From Kiritimatiellia bacterium (lineage in GTDB: Bacteria > Verrucomicrobiota > Kiritimatiellia > UBA8416): a DNA stretch of 8,247 bases. Positions 6,601 to 8,247 of the stretch are shown here, in pieces. Every line of letters starts with the position of its first letter. Positions within the stretch are counted from its first letter, which is position 1. The stretch lies in NCBI GenBank assembly GCA_007126175.1, contig SLBU01000115.1, positions 1 to 8,247 on the forward strand, written 5' to 3'. Made by a program: the position numbers and the translations under genes. The notes beneath the pieces are model-generated. The model worked only from the letters and a program-made list of their open reading frames with translations, did not search any database and was not told the DNA's origin.

Positions 6601-6854
6601 ACGCCTTCGATCTGGTAGAGGAGGCGTTCGAGGCGGGAGGCAACGAGCCGTTCGACTTGTTCGGCACTCCCGCCGGGGTAGGATATGAGAATATCTGCCA
6701 GCGGCACGGTGATCTGGGGTTCTTCTTCGCGTGGCGTAACCCAGAGCGCGCCAATACCTGCCAGCAGGCTGGCAATGATAATCAGAATGGGGATATTACC
6801 GCGCAGGAAACCCTGCACAATGCCGACGAAAAAGGAGCGTTCGTGATTAGACAT
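3657..6854 (-). CDS. RND-family efflux permease (AcrB-like inner-membrane pump)
   Basis: A 1065-residue proton-driven exporter, the inner-membrane part of a tripartite efflux pump and of usual length for AcrB-like RND proteins. TM1 lies at about 20-40, followed by the PREEEPQITVP block (41-51) seen in this branch. The first porter region is about 45-345, TM2-TM6 about 352-508, TM7 about 550-570, the second porter region about 580-890 and TM8-TM12 about 895-1062. TM4 carries LLVDDPIAGVENIERHL with the proton-relay pair Asp417-Asp418. TM10 reads VVRNAIVLIDF, with Arg977 where AcrB has Lys940. The MVRHYYMR motif sits at 634-641. The ATG at 6854 overlaps the adaptor stop by 8 nt and has AAAGGA 9 nt upstream; the in-frame extension to 7130 lies inside the adaptor gene and lacks RND-like sequence. 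DDPI and Arg977 place it outside the classic AcrB drug-pump group. The substrate is unknown. Confidence 0.95.
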   Translation of the reverse strand: MSNHERSFFVGIVQGFLRGNIPILIIIASLLAGIGALWVTPREEEPQITVPLADILISYPGGSAEQVERLVASRLERLLYQIEGVEYVYSMSRPGAAVVTVRFYVGENRDISFFRLYNQLSQNLDHVTPGIAGWLVKPIEIDDVPIISTALYSEELDTHALYRIAEEVVGKLQRIPDSARITIHGGEPRQVTAYLDPERLAAFGLSIPTLRRAIQAANVNKVTGHFEQTNRVITVEAGPFLQTADDLRNLMVGVFEDSPVYFRDVADIQDGPREATVTSRFSTGPADPAHIREAAAVTIAVAKKRGSNAVRVARDVETEMQRLQASLLPHNVGVRITRDYGETANDKVNDLVGSLGLAILTVIGLLAFTMNWRAGLIVAMAVPITYSLTLLCNLLLGYTINRVTLFALILALGLLVDDPIAGVENIERHLKMGKSPRRQAVVDAMREIMAPILLSTLAIIIAFTPMFFITGMMGPYMQPMAMNVPLAVVMSTVTALTVTPWLAFKLLPNYRQNQTATDSSEDDRIRATKLYKVYTRIVSPFLNSRKAAQSMLAVVTLLFLAAGALALSGLVPLKMLPFDNKNEFQILVDTPEGSTLETTDAALRTVEAYLHTIPEVTDFTTLAGAASPMDFNGMVRHYYMRQAPHLGDIRVNLLHRNARKADSHSIMLRIRNDIAAIAHQTGANIKLVAIPPGPPVLATLVAEVYGAPQHAYPDLVDAARTVKNRMASEPGVVDLDSTIEAHQPKLAFTVDRTKAGRNGIHTTDIVETLRVALEGEQVGILATTRERNELPIALRLTRTARSAPSLLANLPVASRTGQPVRLGELGTFSHNAVDQTIYRKNQERVVYVMSEVAGRGPAYAVLNLQSYFKQNPLPEGLRIHWRGEGEWKITLDVFRDLGIAFSIALLGIYVLLVYETGSFLLPVVIMLSIPLTMIGIMPGFWLLNLAVNRPVGGFDNPVFFTATAMIGMIALAGIVVRNAIVLIDFIRQAQERGEDLRPAILASGAVRMRPILLTAGTTLLGAWPITFDPIFSGLAWSIIFGLLVSTAFTLLVVPVVYFMIFATHK

Positions 6855-7920
6855 CGTCCGGGGTCCTTTGCTGGTCTGCGTGCGGGTCTTCGGGTATCCA
6901 GACCTGATCTCCGGGGGCCAGTCCAGAGAGGATGCAGACTTTGTTGTGGTGATGTGGTCCGGTGCGAACCAACCTTCGGTAGAGATGTCCATCCCTGTGG
7001 AGCATAACGGATTCGAGTTGTCCGACTGTCTGAATGGCTTGTGGGGGCAACAGGATGGCATCCATGCTGCCAGTCGCCACCTTGACTTGGCCATACATGC
7101 CGGGTAGGACCGTGTCGCCGGCAGCATCAATGCGTAACTTCACGCGTCGTGTGCGTGTGACCGGATCGAAGGCACTGACGATTTCTGTGACGGTGCCGGT
7201 GCGTTGGTGTTGCTCCTGGTCGAGGGTCACGGGGAATTGCGTGTCTACCGCAAAGAGATGAATCAGGCTCGCGGGAACGGGAACCTCGATACGCAGGTTG
7301 GTGGGGTCGAAGATGGTAAGAAGGGTTTGGCCCATGGCTGCGAGATCGCCAGCTTCCACGAAGCGGTCGGAAACGACCCCGTCGATGGGGGCCAGCATTC
7401 GGGTATAGCTGAGCATGACATTGACGCGTTCGGCCTGGGCGCGTGCCGCGAGGTAATTGGACTCGGCGGCTTCATGCGCCTGTGGAGTTGTGGCGTTGGT
7501 TTCGAGGAGGCGCTGTGAACGTTGGAACGCAGTTTCGGCTTGTTGCAAGATGGCCTGTGCGGCGGATTGTTCTTCGCGCAGTTCGCGTTGATCGAGTGCG
7601 ATGAGCAGTTGTCCTTCGGGGACGCGGTCGCCTGCGTTACCATGCACAGACTCGACATAAGCGGGTAGACGTGCACTGAGAGTGATGTGTTGTTCGGCAT
7701 GGACGGTGCCTGCGAGCGTTACGTACTGGGGAAAATCCTCGAACTGTAGTGTTTGGATACTGCCATTGCCAGGGAGCGGCAGTCCTGTTTCGGCGGGGAT
7801 GCTGCCGGGGGCCATGCGGTTGCGTAGTGCGCCTGAAGCCCATAGCATGATGATGATCAGGGCAATGCCTGCGGCGAGCCCTTTGAGCGTGCTTGATATG
7901 CGCCTGCGGTCCATTTTCAT
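6847..7920 (-). CDS. Periplasmic adaptor (HlyD/AcrA-type membrane fusion protein) of the RND pump
   Basis: A 357-residue adaptor that links the RND permease to the outer-membrane channel. A basic N-terminus (MKMDRRR) precedes one membrane helix at about 14-30. There is no lipobox Cys, so it is anchored by the helix and is not a lipoprotein. The first barrel-sandwich (lipoyl) half is at about 76-110, with SARLPAYVESVHGNAGDRV and EGQLLIALD. An alpha hairpin covers about 112-170. The second lipoyl half is at about 174-206 (LAPIDGVVSDRFVEAGDLA), followed by beta-barrel and membrane-proximal domains (LPGMYGQVKVAT, 272-283). The ATG at 7920 has an AGGT ribosome site 8 nt upstream that abuts the stop of the outer-membrane gene. 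A second Met at codon 3 is a possible but less well-spaced start. The short His-rich HHH (323-325) is the only hint of metal contact and is weak. Confidence 0.94.
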   Translation of the reverse strand: MKMDRRRISSTLKGLAAGIALIIIMLWASGALRNRMAPGSIPAETGLPLPGNGSIQTLQFEDFPQYVTLAGTVHAEQHITLSARLPAYVESVHGNAGDRVPEGQLLIALDQRELREEQSAAQAILQQAETAFQRSQRLLETNATTPQAHEAAESNYLAARAQAERVNVMLSYTRMLAPIDGVVSDRFVEAGDLAAMGQTLLTIFDPTNLRIEVPVPASLIHLFAVDTQFPVTLDQEQHQRTGTVTEIVSAFDPVTRTRRVKLRIDAAGDTVLPGMYGQVKVATGSMDAILLPPQAIQTVGQLESVMLHRDGHLYRRLVRTGPHHHNKVCILSGLAPGDQVWIPEDPHADQQRTPDDV

Positions 7921-7926
7921 AGGGTG

Positions 7927-8247
7927 CTACCTATTCGTTTCGTTTGGTTGGGGGGTGTGGGCGAAGCGGCCGGCGGCCCGCTTCACGTTGGATTGTGCAA
8001 TCAGGTAGTCGTAGCGTGCGGCGGTGGCCCGCATGCGGGTCTCGGTTCGGGCGACTTCAGCAACGAGCAGTGTAGCGACATCGACGGCACCCTCCTGATA
8101 GAGTGCTCTTGTGATGCGCAGCGCTTCTTCTGCGCTTTCGGCGGCCCGTTCGGAAACCTGGATGCGCTCCCAGGCTTCGTGCAACTGGAGATTGGCGTGT
8201 TTTTTCTCGAGTTCGAGATTCAGGATGGTTTCGTGGATTTGCGCATC
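7927..8247 (-). CDS. TolC-like outer-membrane efflux protein, C-terminal end (runs off the right edge)
   Basis: The last 106 codons plus stop of an outer-membrane factor that forms the exit duct of the tripartite pump. The visible part matches the final helical hairpin of the TolC/OEP domain. It contains a helix with LNLELEKKHANLQ and AWERIQVSERAAESAEEALRI, then the family turn motif ITRALYQEGAVDVATLLVAE. A second helix follows (RTETRMRATAARYDYLIAQSNVKRAAG), and a short polar tail ends in ETNR. The frame is open to position 8247, so the start, signal peptide and beta-barrel strands lie outside the window. Its TAG is 6 nt before the adaptor ATG, and the adaptor's ribosome site abuts this stop, which points to translational coupling in one operon. 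Confidence 0.92.
   Translation of the reverse strand, partial: DAQIHETILNLELEKKHANLQLHEAWERIQVSERAAESAEEALRITRALYQEGAVDVATLLVAEVARTETRMRATAARYDYLIAQSNVKRAAGRFAHTPQPNETNR

Noticed and set aside
5892..7007. A 371-codon plus-strand open frame opposite the RND and adaptor genes
   Set aside because: It spans the junction of two well-supported minus-strand genes. Its translation is Gly/Asp/Val-rich without motifs, typical of the complement of codon-biased membrane protein genes.
6855..7130. N-terminal extension of the RND permease to 7130
   Set aside because: The 92 extra residues are read out of frame inside the adaptor gene and lack RND similarity. The ATG at 6854 has a ribosome site and the usual short N-terminus before TM1.
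1..8247. Mobile elements, CRISPR arrays, phage or defence genes
   Set aside because: No repeat-spacer arrays, transposase or integrase motifs or terminal inverted repeats were seen. The tRNA gene is intact and I saw no duplicated tRNA 3' end marking an integration site.

Overview
The window looks like ordinary chromosome from a Gram-negative bacterium. It carries a TolC-type outer-membrane channel and an RND pump, and its base composition is moderately G+C rich. All recognisable genes lie on the minus strand. The transcription/translation cluster reads nusA then infB directly, with no rimP before nusA and no ylxR between them. That reduced order is known from Chlamydiae and other PVC-superphylum bacteria, so a PVC-type host is plausible, but this is inference from gene order alone.

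Reading the minus strand from the right edge: (1) 8247-3657 is a tripartite efflux operon. It holds the C-terminal end of a TolC-like outer-membrane factor, a complete HlyD/AcrA-type periplasmic adaptor and a complete 1065-residue RND permease. The genes are 6 nt apart or overlap by 8 nt, so they are very probably cotranscribed and translationally coupled. Together they would form one envelope-spanning export machine; the substrate cannot be read from sequence. (2) 3596-2194 holds a candidate promoter, a tRNA-Glu(UUC) gene with encoded CCA, and 20 nt later an NRAMP-superfamily transporter. That transporter lacks the Asp and Asn of the metal-binding DPGN motif. (3) 2193-1795 is about 400 nt without a firm gene. 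It contains a good sigma-70-type promoter aimed at nusA and an intrinsic terminator lying between that promoter and the nusA start codon, which makes an attenuator. It also contains a doubtful 43-codon plus-strand ORF for a one-helix membrane peptide. (4) 1794-1 is nusA (420 aa, complete) followed after 45 nt by the first 162 codons of infB.

The most notable signal is the promoter-terminator-nusA arrangement, which suggests that nusA-infB expression is set by premature termination, possibly through NusA itself. I see no IS element, CRISPR array, prophage or other mobile DNA, and no clearly novel multi-gene system.
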